A stretch of DNA of 64,000 nt from Anadara kagoshimensis (GCA_021292105.1 CM037869.1:35033835-35097834), one strand, 5' to 3'; shown: positions 1-10,830, counted from the first letter of the stretch. Notes: generated by a model not told the origin, from the sequence alone. Numbers and translations are program-made.

Positions 1-402
1 GAGGAGCCATGTTTATCTGCCTATTTGGCACCAATTTGTTAGCTTAGCGTTAAACCTTCGACAGGTCTGATTCGGCACCAATTTGTTAGCTTAGCGTTAA
101 ACTTTCGACAGGTCTGATTCGGCACCAATTTGTTAGCTTAGCGTTAAACTTTCGACAGGTCTGATTCGGCACCAATTTGTTAGCTTAGCGTTAAACTTTC
201 GACAGGTCTGATTCGGCACCAATTTGTTAGCTTAGCGTTAAACTTTCGACAGGTCTGATTCGGCACCAATTTGTTAGCTTAGCGTTAAACTTTCGACAGG
301 TCTTATTCGGCACCAATTTGTTAGCTTAGCGTTAAACCTTCGACAGGTCTGATTCGGCACCAATTTGTTGGCTTAGCGTTAAACTTTCGACAGGTCTGTG
401 AC
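1..402. repeat. 47-bp tandem satellite made from a MITE end
   Basis: Eight head-to-tail copies of a 47-bp unit start at positions 27, 74, 121, 168, 215, 262, 309 and 356. Copies differ at only a few bases, so the array is young. Each unit holds the motif TTAAACTTTCGACAGGTCTG, which is the terminal inverted repeat of the MITE family seen repeatedly later in the window (for example 14092, 31653, 42450). The first 26 bases resemble that MITE's interior. The array therefore appears to be an amplified MITE 3' end. It is cut by the window start, so its full length is unknown. Confidence 0.93.
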
Positions 403-659
403 AGGTCTGTTATTATATGTGGGTTGAAATCACGATATATTATTCAAATTTATAAAACACATCTGCTTCTTAGAATTAATAAGTTTAATAAGTTCGTCTA
501 AACAATGTCCACATTTCAGTTTTATTAAAACGACGTGTATCATATTATTTGACTCAAACATTCTTATTTTCAGCCCACCAAAGTAGTAGACTGAACTTCT
601 TGCGACTGAGAACTTTTTCACTAAAACGACCTCTTCGCCAGCACCAATAACAATTAAAC

Positions 660-880
660 TTGCTAGAAGTGTCCAGTGTTTTAGGGTTTTCCAGGTTTGT
701 GACCTTCGTTCACATATCGTGTTTTGGGTCCAGGTTGACCTTGACCTCCGTTCACATCCCATGTTTTGGGTGTTTCCATGTTTTTGAACCAGGTTGAAAT
801 TAACCTTCATTCCCATCCCGTGTTTAGGCTGTTACCAGATTTATGAAGCAGGTTGACCTTGACCTGCGTTCACTTTGACT
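660..880. repeat. Degenerate short tandem repeat
   Basis: A motif like GACCTCCGTTCACATCCCAT followed by GTTTTGGGT recurs about four times (near 700, 743, 802 and 862) with spacing of 43-60 bases. Copies are diverged. A 128-codon minus-strand open frame (430-816) runs through it; its low-complexity, repetitive C-terminal part and lack of a recognisable domain argue against a gene. Confidence 0.6.
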
Positions 881-1087
881 CTTAATGTTTAAAAAACCTT
901 CTTGTAACAAATCGCAAATAAGCTCAACTTTCATATATATTATCTGTGCTTAAAGGTAACCGGATGATTTGTTTACGCAAAATTGAACCATCGTAGACGT
1001 CATTTTACAGGACACTAATCAACGTTTACCATGTAGTCGTACAGTAAATAGTGAAAACGAGGAATCTGACTTATTTTCATCCAAATT

Positions 1088-1660
1088 GCAGTGTATTCTG
1101 AACACTCGTGTTGACAAAAGTATCCCATATCCCTCATTCGTCAAGCCCGTTTTGGATATTTTTTTCAGTTGACACATTGACGTTTTTGTCAAACCTAATT
1201 ATTATGAGGGTAAGTTTTCTGAACACTCGTGTTGACAAAAGTGTCCCATTTTCCTTATTCTTCAAGCCCGCTTGGAATATTTTTTCAGTTGACATTGTGA
1301 CGTTTTTTGTCAATAAACTTAAATGTTATGAGGGATGGGTTTTCTGAACACACATGTTGACAAAAGTATCCCATTTTCCTTATTCTTCAAGCCCACTTGG
1401 AATATTTTTTTTCAGTTGACATTGTAACGTTTTTTGTCAATAAACTTGATTTTTATGAGGGATGGGTTTTCTGAACACACGTGTTGACAAAAGTATCCCA
1501 TATCCCTTATTCTTCAAGTCCGTTTGGAATATTTTTCAATTGATACTGTTTTGCCACCAAACTTGCAATGAATTCTGAGCACTCATGTTGAAAAAAATAT
1601 CCCATATTTCTTATTCTTCGAGCCTGCTTGGAATACTTTTGTTTAGTTGACACTGTTCAG
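1088..1660. repeat. Tandem repeat, about 123-bp unit
   Basis: About 4.7 copies of a unit beginning TTCTGAACACTCGTGTTGAC start near 1092, 1216, 1340, 1465 and 1571. Each contains CTTATTCTTCAAGCCCG and TTTTTTCAGTTGACA. The fifth unit is shorter and more diverged. An open frame at 1108-1347 is produced by the repeat and is not a gene. Confidence 0.9.
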
Positions 1661-1784
1661 AAAACCGATTTCTGACTAAAATCGATGCAAAACTTTGTCA
1701 TGTTTCCTTTAAAAAAATAGAAAATTAAAAAAACCAAGTTTTCACAACGCATCACAATATTAGTAATTATTATCAAACATATTT

Positions 1785-1890
1785 TAATTTTGCAGCACTA
1801 AACAATCGTTTTGGAAAGAAATTCGTCATCACGCGTGCTCAGACCAAAGTTCTAAAACCTTCAAGTATTTTTAAATGATAAAAATGATAA
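1785..1890 (-). mobile_element. Diverged retrozyme-like copy with a degenerate hammerhead
   Basis: Read on the minus strand, this segment aligns with the ribozyme end of the retrozyme family (see 51915-52155). It has AGCAC for the 5' strand of stem I, TGATGA from the core, and TTTAGTGCT for the 3' strand of stem I. Core positions are altered: the C before TGATGA is G, and the GAAA box reads AAAA. It is likely inactive and the most diverged of the six copies. The upstream body of the element is hard to follow. Confidence 0.55.
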
Positions 1891-1938
1891 GAAAAATAGC
1901 AGGACAGAATTTATGTTATCAAATCCACTAAATACAAT

Positions 1939-2118
1939 TACAGTCAATCCTGTCTATAAAGGCCATCCAAGGGAACCAGTAAAAGTGGCCTTTATGGGCA
2001 GGTGGCCTTTATATATAGGTTCAAACAGTATGAATAAAGAAGAATTGGGATACAATTCTACTGGCCTTTATAAGAAGGTGGCCCTTATATAGAGGTGGCC
2101 TTTAACGGAGATTGGACT
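1939..2118. mobile_element. MITE with CAGTCAAACC-type inverted ends
   Basis: A segment of about 175 bp starts with CAGTCAATCCTGTCTATAAA and ends with the complement, GGAGATTGGACTG. Internally GGCC(T)TTTATA motifs repeat in both orientations. Related copies lie at 14819-14999, 57391-57560, 60322-60487 and 63273-63455. In most of them TA flanks both ends, which fits a TA-targeting DNA transposon, probably of the Tc1/mariner superfamily. It has no coding capacity. Confidence 0.85.
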
Positions 2119-2782
2119 GTAGTTGGATGAATTTTAATCTTAAGACGCATTAATTCCCACCATGTTACAAAACGTGAGATAAAATTTATGTTTTGTACAA
2201 ATTGTTATTTTAATTCATCTGGTTTTGGTTTTTTTTTAAATTGATAAAAATGGAAAAAATTGAAAAACAGTTTCTAAAAATGTTCTGTTTGTTTAATCAC
2301 TAAACAGTGTCTTTCTTTTGTTTAATTGTACATTTATGACTAGAATATGAATTATGAATCACGATTCTTACATTTTAAAAAATTACTATTAACGAGGTTT
2401 TGTTTGAATGACAGTCAAATTTTCTTTATTATTCTAGATAAATAATATTTGTTTGACATATTGAATTTTCTAAGAATATAATTTTTTTAATTATTAATAC
2501 ATCATTTTTTTATCTTCTTTATTACGAAGTTCGTCTTTCGTGCTTTCGGTCAACATATGCCTTTTCTAAAATCCAAATTGTCTGCAAACTACATACTTTC
2601 AAGCATCTTTATAACGAAGTTCTTCTGCAGCGCATTCGGTCAAAACATGCTTTTCTAAAAACATTAAATTGCATGCTAACAATAAAGTCCTGAATTTGGG
2701 TCACTCACCACACTTATATACATTTCGCATTCAAGACAAGTTAACTCATTGTTTTCGTAACTGAAAATGGCAAATCCCACTG
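2119..2782. other. AT-rich sequence with one local duplication
   Basis: Mostly unique AT-rich DNA. At 2510-2690 a block of about 98 bp is duplicated in tandem; both halves contain ACGAAGTTC and ATTCGGTCAA-like sequence. I see no gene. Confidence 0.6.
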
Positions 2783-3865
2783 GCCACATGGCGGGAATTT
2801 TACATATACCTTATTGCCACATGTGTCAAATGGGGGTATCTAGGAATCATGGGCACATGATTATTTTCGTACCTGAAAATGGCACATAGCGGGATTTAAA
2901 GTTGACCTTATTGTCAGATTTGGGGGCATCTAGGAATCATGGCCACATGGCGGGATTTACAGTTGACCTTATTGTCAGATTTGGGGGTATCTAGGAATCA
3001 TGGCCACATGGCGGGATTTACAGTTGACCTTATTGTCAGATTTGGGGGTATCTAGGAATCATGGCCACATGGCGAGATTTACAGTTGACCTTATTGTCAG
3101 ATTTGGGGGTATCTAGGAATCATGGCCACATGGCGAGATTTACAGTTGACCTTATTGTCAGATTTGGGGGTATCTAGGAATCATGGCCACATAGCGGGAT
3201 TTACAGTTGACCTTATTGCCACATGGGTCATTTGGGGGTATCTAGGAATCATGGCCACATGGCGGGATTGACATATACTTTATTGCCACATGTGTCATTT
3301 GGGGGTATCCAGAAATCAAGGCCACATTGCGGGATTTACAGTTGACCTTATTGCCACATGGGTCATTTGGCCACATTGCGGGATTTACAGTTGACCTTAT
3401 TGCCACATGGGTCATTTGGGGGTATCCAGAAATCAAGGCCACATTGCGGGATTTACAGTTGACCTTATTGCCACATGGGTCATTTGGGGGTATCTAGGAA
3501 TCATGGCCAAATGGTTGGGTTAAAGTTGACCTTATTGCCATGTGGGTCATTTGGGGGTATCTAGGAATCATGGCCACATGGCGGGATTGACATATACCTT
3601 ATTGCAACATGTGTCATTTAGGGGTATCGAGAAATCATGGCCACATTGCGGGATTTACAGTTGACCTTATTGCCACATGGGTCATTTGGGGGTATCCAGA
3701 AATCAAGGCCACATTGCGGGATTTACAGTTGACCTTATTGCCACATGGGTCATTTGGGGGTATCTAGGAATCATGGCCACATTGTGGGAATTACAGTTGA
3801 CCTTATTGTTACATGCGTCATTCGGGGGTATCTAGGAAACATGGTCACATGACGCGACTTACAGA
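2783..3865. repeat. 60/66-bp satellite array
   Basis: About 17 tandem units share TTTACAGTTGACCTTATTG, GGGGGTATCTAGGAATCATG and GCCACATGGCGGGA. Units between about 2890 and 3200 are 60 bp with ATTGTCAGA; units after 3200 are 66 bp with GCCACATGGGTCA. The two unit types form blocks, so the array grew by at least two local amplifications. Units 2941-3180 are nearly identical. Open frames here, such as 3242-3442 on the minus strand, are repeat artefacts. Confidence 0.95.
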
Positions 3866-4119
3866 CCCTAATCGCTGTACATGTGACATGACAAATGTAT
3901 TGCAACAAACAAGGTCCACTTTTTGCAAAAAAATATAAAATTACAATTTTATATGCATCAATTTTTAGAAGAATTCGAAGTGTTTTAAGTCTTGTATTTA
4001 TATGTCTTTTAATGGGCCAAAACTGGGGAGCTGGTATTAATGGAAACATAGCAGTCGTGGTATTGTTGTGTTGTATATAGTAGATATAATAGAATGATTT
4101 GATGGCAGAATTTCTGGTC

Positions 4120-4270
4120 CGGATCTTCTAGCCTTGTTGTAGAACGCTCGCTTTCCGCTCGGGAGTGCTGGGTTCGATCCTGAGCCGGGGCACTCGGCGA
4201 GGAAACTTTTTCTGGCGTTTTCTCCTTCCTGTTACATATATATCAGTATCTGAAGATACTAATGTATTGT
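4120..4270 (+). mobile_element. tRNA-derived SINE, copy 1
   Basis: A tRNA-like head has an A-box region (TAGCCTTGTTGTAGAACG) and a B-box (GGTTCGATCCTG), followed by a short body ending CTCCTTCCTGTTACAT. The same body follows tRNA-like heads at 35283 and 35490. These are RNA polymerase III promoter remnants. The acceptor stem does not pair well, so it is not a functional tRNA gene. Confidence 0.7.
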
Positions 4271-4476
4271 ATCGGAATTAACTCTTTTAGAAGTTATATT
4301 GCATGTTGTAATTGCCTGATGTGTCAGAAGGAAGGTATCTGGTCCATAAACCTGAGTATTTAATGAAACAAAACACATTATAGTTATCCTAGTGTATAGG
4401 TTCTTCACGGATTGACTACAAAGCACAATTCATGTATCTATTTACTGATTTCAATGTTTCATATATTCATTCAGAT

Positions 4477-4682
4477 GTACCGTACAGACTTGTCGAAAAT
4501 TTAACACTTAGCCGAACTAATTTTGGCAGCTTAACTCGACTTCTCTTTATGGCTTTCTGTCACCTGAGTTCTCCCTTTTGGCAACTTTTTGGTAACCAGC
4601 TGCCCGGATCTTGGTCATTCAGTAGCCGAGATTTGACGCCTTTTCGTTAGCTCAGCGTTAAACTTTTGACAGGTCTGTACTA
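4477..4682. mobile_element. CCTGTCGAAAG MITE, complete copy
   Basis: The element starts TACCGTACAGACTTGTCG and ends with the inverted form GACAGGTCTGTACTA, about 205 bp in all. The inverted ends extend some 35-40 bp (AGTTTAACACT...AGCTAACG in the consensus). The interior carries GGCAGCT and GGTCACTCGGTAGCCGAG-like stretches typical of this family. The element has no coding capacity. It is the most abundant inverted-repeat family here; flanking TA is visible at several copies. Confidence 0.85.
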
Positions 4683-4767
4683 TGTTATTGCTATTTAAAA
4701 CTGCATGTCTGGTAATGTACCCAGAAGAATTAGGAACTTGGTAACACACAACAAAACAGATCATAAA

Positions 4768-4988
4768 ATACAATTCCGTCGAAAGTTTAACTTTGAGCTA
4801 ACGAAACGAAGTCGACTTTCGGCTACCAAGTGACCAAGGTATAGCTAGCTAGTTACCGAACGTTGCCAAAAGGTAGAAAGCAGTTGCCAAAAAGTTGTGG
4901 AGATCCAAGATCTAATTATCGGGACGCCGAGATGATCTGCTCCGAAATTCGTTAGCTTTGTGTTAAATTTTCGACAGGTATGTACTTT
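4768..4988. mobile_element. CCTGTCGAAAG MITE, second copy
   Basis: It starts at CCGTCGAAAGTTTAACTTTG and ends TTAAATTTTCGACAGGTATG. The interior contains TCGGCTACCAAGTGACCAAG and GCCGAGATGA. It lies 90 bp downstream of the copy at 4477 in the same arrangement. Confidence 0.8.
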
Positions 4989-6278
4989 ACAAGGGTATTA
5001 CGATTAAAGCAGTGTTCTAATAACAAGCATCTATAATTCATAGACCTCTTTGTCAAGGTGTGTTTTGGATTTGAAATAGATGACAAGTGTTATGAAGTGT
5101 AATGAATTGTTTTAAAACTGATGGATTTTACCTTAGTAATTATTCATCAGTAACCTTTTAAGGAAACAATAGAAATTATTATTGTACCGGGTGTCTATTA
5201 TTAAATTTGTATTATGTATATAAAGAAATAAAAACGACTTATTCAGGTTTCCATTTCTGTGTTTTGAATTGGCATGAAATACTAATGAATGTGACAATAC
5301 CGTGCATTAGTTGTTAAAAGCATTAGGACAATTTCTATTCCATTAAAGAAATTGATATTTTAGAAAAAAAATATGATGAATTTATTATTTATATGAAATA
5401 AATGAGTCGAATGTAACTTGAGGATGATAATAAAAGATTAAAATGAAAAACTTTTGAATGTTTTTATTGAAATTAGTAACTTGCCCTCCGAGAAACCGAA
5501 ATAAAGGGAAAATGAATTTATAATTTATAATAATGTTATTTAATTATTTAAATGAAATAAATAGGTCCTTGTGTATGATATCAATCTGATAAATGGTAAA
5601 TGATAAGACAAAAATAAATAAATAAATAAAAAAGAAAATAAAGTTGGTTTTATATAGCGCAAAATACCAACAAAATACGGTAGTAATCAGATATTAAGAA
5701 CAATGATCACGGCATGAAAACAACAATACTACCATTTGCAACAATGTCAATTTTTTTTTAGAATTCCTTATATTGAATCAAGATTGAAGTTCGTCCAGTT
5801 GCTTACTATATATAGACCATTTGTCAGTTCCGTGAAGTGTTACGTTGCCCGGTCTGTATTTTACAATTACATCCGTTAACATATGTACCATCAAGAAAAA
5901 AAAGAGTTCCAAACGGACAATTCAAGGAGACTGTTTTATATAATAGTTCCCCACTTTGTTCCGGAATCCTTTATTGTTTGTATTGTATGAATTTGTTTTA
6001 ATGTATGTTTATCAAAAGATACTGTTAAAACTAAATAAATCTAAATTAAATTTTGGCAGATATATGGATGACGTTTCATTATGATCCAGCAGAATCCAAA
6101 CTATAGTGTACATCTGAGTCCATGGAATGGTGACATCAGTATACACGTCATTTAAATCATAGCCAAGTATATCCCGATAGATTGATAGCAGGAAATGCAA
6201 TTAATTTCAATTTGCCCAATCCAAACTTTTGTAGAAGGAACAAAATGGTGCTAGATGTTCTTTATTATACAGAATTAT
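4989..6278. other. Unique AT-rich stretch
   Basis: No repeat shared with the rest of the window and no convincing gene. There is a short AATA microsatellite at about 5610-5632. Open frames of about 60 codons (such as 6012-6200, minus strand) look random. Confidence 0.5.
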
Positions 6279-6279
6279 C

Positions 6280-6580
6280 AACAAAATCAAAAACAAACAA
6301 ACTAATCCATGTCCGAAACACAATCCAGAAGCAAAATACAAACTTTGGAACTGACAAGTTAGGTTAGGTACGTGACACTTCCACCAGGAAAGTGAGACCG
6401 GGTGCTCCGGAAGAGTAGGCACTTCCTGTTAAGCTAGCTATACCCGCCACGTGTGTAATCAAAATTGTGTGAAAAGAACATGGAACTATAGGACGTTAAA
6501 TATATCCAGGACAATCCTAGACACAGAAACATCAAACTTATCAACAATACTGTGATGACGGCCATAAAGTTTTTTGAGTG
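6280..6580 (+). mobile_element. 290-bp interspersed repeat, near full length
   Basis: It runs from AATCAAAAACAAACAAACTA through CAGAAGCAAAATACAAACTT, GTGAGACCGGGTGCTCCGGA and GCTAGCTATACCCGCCACGT to GATGACGGCCATAAAG. At least 18 copies or fragments occur on both strands. Several copies carry (AATC)n next to the CAATCAAAAAC end, suggesting a simple-repeat tail as in SINE or LINE tails. Translation of the middle gives a shared peptide, GCSGRxSTPCL, in several copies; I cannot tell whether this is a coding relic or chance. Confidence 0.8.
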
Positions 6581-6965
6581 GTAATTCCTTAGAATTATTT
6601 AAATATCAGTTCTTTCTATGAACAACAGATGTCTTTTTTCTCTTTATGTATTAGTATTGTTAGCAAACATCTTTATAACAAAATGAATTATTCAAATTAT
6701 ATTAAATGCATTTTTGCCGTGAATAATCGTGATAAAAGTTAACATGTGGCGTCGTATTTGTTTTCAAGTCAGGCAGAAAATACAAAATTCTAAAACACGC
6801 CGAGTTAAATATAAATCTGTTTATAATATGTTCCTAATCCGAAGGGTTCAGAAAAAGAAACAATGCGAAACTACATCATATGTACATAAATCTATGAACC
6901 ACAATCCTGGTATTAAGTTTACAGGGGGATTAATTCTCCGTGTGAGGCTGAGATCTCGATCGCGA

Positions 6966-7334
6966 GACGCGCGTTGGTTATGAATTTGCAATCAAGGGAA
7001 ACATTTGGCGCGAAGCAATGCCGGGGTCGGATCGTCTGCTGAACTAATGATCTGACCAACACGCCTTGGTTATAATTTTGCAATCAGGAGAAACATTTGG
7101 CGCGAAACAATGTTGGGGTCGTATCGTCTGCTGAACTAATGATCTGACCAACACGCCTTGGTTATAATTTTGCAATCAGGAGAAACATTTGGCGCGAAGC
7201 AATGCCGGGGTCGGATCGTCTGCTGAACTAATGATCTGACCAACACGCCTTGGTTATGATTTTGCAATCTGGAGAAACATTTGGCGCGAAACAATGTAGG
7301 GGTTGGATCGTCTGCTGAACTAATGATCCGATAC
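6966..7334. repeat. 92-bp tandem array, four units
   Basis: The motif ACATTTGGCGCGAA recurs at 7001, 7093, 7185 and 7277, exactly 92 bp apart. Units also share GTCTGCTGAACTAATGATC and CCAACACGCCTTGGTTAT. Because 92 is not a multiple of three, the minus-strand open frames here (7136-7348 and 7228-7446) switch frame each unit and are not genes. Confidence 0.93.
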
Positions 7335-7348
7335 AAAATGCCTGACAA

Positions 7349-7639
7349 TTGTGTGTTTTTGGGATCGATTTTGCAAGCAATAGCAATAATGAAATATTTG
7401 ATGCGAAGAATACCAAGAATGTGGTAGAAAGTGATGATTGCAACATCGAAAATATTTTAGAAAAACTTACTTGTTCGAGGTGTTTTGATGTTCAGATTGA
7501 CATCAATGTCGTGAAAAGTGAGCGAGATTTGTTGTATGTCAGTTTGGAAATCCCCAGGTCACCTTTGGATGCGATGCCCGATTCTTTGATTCATTTGGCT
7601 TTTTCAAGCATTTACTTGCAGTGTTTACGTTCTTGGTAA
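7349..7639 (+). CDS. Possible coding fragment or exon, unknown protein
   Basis: An open frame of 96 codons directly follows the 92-bp array. Its composition looks protein-like: balanced acidic and basic residues and little low complexity, for example NVVESDDCNIENILEKL and VVKSERDLLYVSLEI. Codons favour purine-start, pyrimidine-end forms. It has no ATG near its start (the first codon is TTG) and no domain I recognise, so it would have to be an exon or a decayed gene fragment. An acceptor-like TTTTGCAAG lies near 7370. It could equally be a chance open frame. Confidence 0.25.
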   Translation: MCVFGIDFASNSNNEIFDAKNTKNVVESDDCNIENILEKLTCSRCFDVQIDINVVKSERDLLYVSLEIPRSPLDAMPDSLIHLAFSSIYLQCLRSW

Positions 7640-7786
7640 CGCTGACTAGGTGTTGTCACGAACATGCTTTTAGCAAAAAACTTCTATTATCTATGTAAAC
7701 TAATTAATGCCAATGCATAAACATCAACCATTACTTTCTCCAACTACAGAGATGCCTTCAGTATAATAACACTGTATCCAAACTCC

Positions 7787-8240
7787 TACAGTGCAGATCT
7801 GTCAAAAGTTTAACACTGGGTTAACTTAAAAGGAATCCAAGCTCGGCTACCTACCGAGTGGCCGATATATGGTTAACTTGTGGCTTAAAGATGCTATTAG
7901 ATACAGTACAGACCTGTCGAAAGTTTAACAATGGGTTAACTTAAAAGAAATCCAAGCTCGGTACCTACCGAGTGGCCGATATATGGTTAACTTGTGGCAG
8001 AAAGATGCTATTAGATACAGTACAGACCTGTCGAAAGTTTAACACTTGTCTAACGGATAAGTGTCGAATTGGCATGTAATCTCAGTCCTTGGTTAGCTGT
8101 TTCTCGTCAGTAGCTACATGTATATGTCATTTGGAAGCTTTTCGGCTACTGGCAATCCTTATCTCAGATACTCGACAGCCGAGATACGACTACTTGTTTT
8201 TTACCAAAGTGTTAAACTTTTGAAAGGTCTTTATTGTAGA
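7787..8240. mobile_element. CCTGTCGAAAG MITE with tandemly triplicated 5' end
   Basis: The MITE start (ACAGTACAGACCTGTCGAAA) occurs at about 7789, 7903 and 8017, each 114 bp apart, and the last copy continues to an inverted end near 8238 (GTGTTAAACTTTTGAAAGGT). The 5' part of the element has therefore been amplified in tandem. The 114-bp period matches that of the array at 10215-10830, which carries the opposite end. Confidence 0.85.
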
Positions 8241-8546
8241 TATCAACACCAGAAAAGCTGTAGAGATATAGCTAACGAGGGCCGAGCTGAGCTGCCATCT
8301 ACATCTACATAAATCGTTGGCTCCGTCACTCACGACGCGCTGGTCATAAGAAAACGGGAGGAAAAATAGAAGGCTAGAAACAAATTAAAATAAGAAAGAC
8401 AGAAAAAGTGAGATTCCAGCTGTATTTTCACCCCCTCAACCCAAGCTTCCTCGATCGGATACCGTGGCCACCGCCGGTACAGCCTTGAGTGTCACTGTCG
8501 ATTTCACTTAACCTAGTGTTAAACTTTCGACAGGTCTGTACTGTAA
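8241..8546. mobile_element. CCTGTCGAAAG MITE fragment with internal insertion
   Basis: MITE interior (GCCGAGCTGAGCTGCC) at about 8281 is separated from a MITE end (GTGTTAAACTTTCGACAGGT, 8519-8538) by some 200 bp of unrelated, more GC-rich sequence starting near 8310. That block may be an inserted fragment; I do not recognise it. Confidence 0.65.
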
Positions 8547-9553
8547 CTTCTTTTACGCAGTCTGTTTTAAAACTCATTTAAAATTCCAAGAAATAATGTA
8601 AAATAAAAAGAATATAAAAAAACACTAAGCTAATTATTCTACAAAGAAAAAATATTAATAGAAATTCTAAAAGCAGCCGTCTAATTATGTTTAGTAGTAG
8701 TAGAATTAAGCCGATATTGGATCTCAACCACAAACCCTTTTTTGTAAAGAAACTGTGGATAATCCCTTCATCATTTTCTAATATACCAAGGTCCTTTTTA
8801 TAGTATTAAGTAACAACAGCTACGCCTATTGTTCACGGCATTATAACGCTTTTATGTTGAGCTTAATGTGTTTTTATGTGATATGAATTGCAATAGTTGA
8901 TGTATGCGGCCTTTTGTCGTGATGTATGCGGTCTTTTGTTGTCCAAACAATCGTCTGCTATCAAATTCACCATATGAGATTATTAGTGTACATATTACCG
9001 GGTTTTTGTGAATAATAAACCTCGTGTAAACTGGATAACCTTACAGACTCTTTCTTCTATACTCTTGTCGATGCATTTACACATGCGTGATTCCTTGTAA
9101 AATGCAATATGTTGTTAAAGTTTCGGGGCACGGGGGCTGTTATTTGAGCTGAAGAGTTGTTGCAATCACACTATTCATACAATCAATTGCTGTTAGGTTA
9201 TATTATACTTTTTTGTAAAGTTTTCAATTTAGTAGATGCGTTTAACATAGAGTATAAAGGTAACAGATGCTGCATAATTATGAGAAACCTCTAATGGCTT
9301 TGTAAGAACTTGCATTAAGGACAGGTAACAATATTTATTGAATACAGATAATACAAACGGGGTAAAACATAAAAAAGATTCATTAAAAAACTTATCTGAA
9401 AATCTAACTCTTTTCTCAATGGTAGCATTGTTAATATTTTCTAAAAAAGATGAAATATGTTTCAACTAAATGACATAGTTATAATATGCATTTTGTTATG
9501 ATGATCAATTTCAATGTTAATGGGATTCTAGATAGTGTCATATAATACATGAG
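8547..9553. other. Unique AT-rich stretch
   Basis: Nothing recognised except a short local repeat, GATGTATGCGG(C/T)CTTTTGT, near 8899 and 8921. No gene seen. Confidence 0.5.
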
Positions 9554-9796
9554 GTACAAACCTGTCGAAAGTTTAACACATAGCTTACAAATTTCGGCAA
9601 CTCGTCTCGACTACATCGCCACAGCTTTTTTTGGCAACTGCTTTTCTACAGTACAGACTTGTTGAAAGTTTAACACTCGGATAACGAGAAAAAGTCAAAG
9701 CTCGACTGTTAAATGGTCTAGATATGGAAAGCTAGAGACTGGAAAACTGTCGAGAGATAGATATAACAGTTGCTGAGATGTAGCTAACGCGGGGCC
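9554..9796. mobile_element. Two adjacent CCTGTCGAAAG MITE 5' ends
   Basis: MITE starts at 9554 (ACAAACCTGTCGAAAGTTTA) and 9650 (ACAGTACAGACTTGTTGAAA). The second copy continues to GATGTAGCTAACGCGGGGCC at 9796, where a SINE is inserted. MITE sequence resumes after the SINE at about 10193. Confidence 0.8.
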
Positions 9797-10192
9797 GGTT
9801 GGTTGGTTGGTTGGTTGGTTGGTTGAATGTTGCTTAACGTCGCATCAGCAATTGTTCAGCTATTCGCGACGAGAACTATTTTATTAATCTCTATGGATTA
9901 ATCTATGAACAATTTTTGTGTATGCATGTGAAGTGCTAGTGTGTTGTATGGTCTGCCTTGTAATAGCGCGCACTCAGGGCGACTTTAACGTGCTAGCTCA
10001 CAGAGTCAGTACGCCGCAGACAAGCGTACCACTCCCCCAGTCCATTATACTGATACCAGGTGAATCAGTAAAGGCCAACGGTAAGGAAAATTCACTTTCC
10101 CACATGTGGTCTGAGCGGCATTCGAACTCACAGCGGTGAGAGACCCTGGATTTGAAGACTGACGTCTTATCCATTAGGCCACCGCGCCCTCT
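9797..10192 (-). mobile_element. tRNA-derived SINE with (AACC)n tail
   Basis: On the minus strand the element starts with a tRNA-like head, GCGGTGGCCTAATGGATAAG (A-box), with the B-box GAGTTCGAATGCC at 10117-10129. A body of about 300 bp follows, ending in (AACC)n, seen as GGTT repeats on the plus strand at 9797-9824. A second, closely similar copy is at 30425-30808 in the same orientation. It is transcribed by RNA polymerase III in principle and has no protein. The insertion splits a MITE, with diverged candidate duplications AACGCGGGGCC and AATGAGGGGTC at the two sides. Confidence 0.85.
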
Positions 10193-10830
10193 CTAATGAG
10201 GGGTCGGGATAAGCTGCCAATTCGACTTAGTGTTAAACTTTCGACAGGCCTGTACCGTTCCTCTCCGCAACTTTTCGTTAACTAGCTGTCCCGGTATCTT
10301 GGTCACTCGGTAGCCGAGATTCGATTCTTTTTTCGTCAGCTCAGTGTTAAACTTTCGACAGTCCTGTACCGTTCCTTTCCACAACTTTTTGTTAACTAGC
10401 TGTCCCGGTATCTTGGTCACTCGTTAGCCGAGCTACGACTTCTTTTTCGTAAACTCAGTGTTAAACTTTTGACAGGCCTGTACCGTACCTCTCCGCAACT
10501 TTTCGTTAACTAGCTGTCCCAGCATATTGGTCACTCGGTAGCTGAGATTCGATTCTGTTTCGTTAGCTCAGTGTTAAACTTTTGACAGGCCTGTACCGTA
10601 CCTCTCCGCAACTTTTCGTTAACTAGCTGTCCCGGCATATTGGTCACTCGGTAGCTGAGATTCGATTCTGTTTCGTTAGCTCAGTGTTAAACTTTCGACA
10701 GTCCTGTACCGTTCCTCTACGCAACTTTTCGTTAACTAGCTGTCCCGGCATATTGGTCACTCGGTAGCCGAGATTCGATTCTTTCCGTCAGCTTAGTGTT
10801 AAACTTTCGACAGGTCTGTACTGCATGACA
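10193..10830. repeat. 113-bp array made from a MITE 3' end
   Basis: TGTTAAACTTTCGACAG starts at 10231, 10345, 10459, 10572, 10685 and 10797, giving a period of 112-114 bp. Each unit includes CTCCGCAACTTTTCGTTAAC, CTAGCTGTCCC and GGTCACTCGGTAGC. The array closes with a normal MITE terminus (GACAGGTCTGTACTG). It is therefore an expansion of the MITE end rather than an unrelated satellite. Confidence 0.92.

Noticed and set aside
1-402. Regular repeats resembling a CRISPR array
   Set aside because: Units are contiguous with no unique spacers; the organism is eukaryotic and the repeat is a transposon end.
430-816. 128-codon minus-strand open frame
   Set aside because: Its N-terminal half is translated short tandem repeat (CERRSRSTW and CERRSQTW) and the rest has no recognisable domain.
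3242-3442. Open frame with repeated peptide GYPQMTHVAI
   Set aside because: It lies wholly in the 60/66-bp satellite and exists only because 66 is a multiple of three.
7136-7446. Overlapping minus-strand frames with a repeated 31-residue peptide
   Set aside because: The underlying 92-bp repeat shifts frame each unit, so no consistent protein is encoded.
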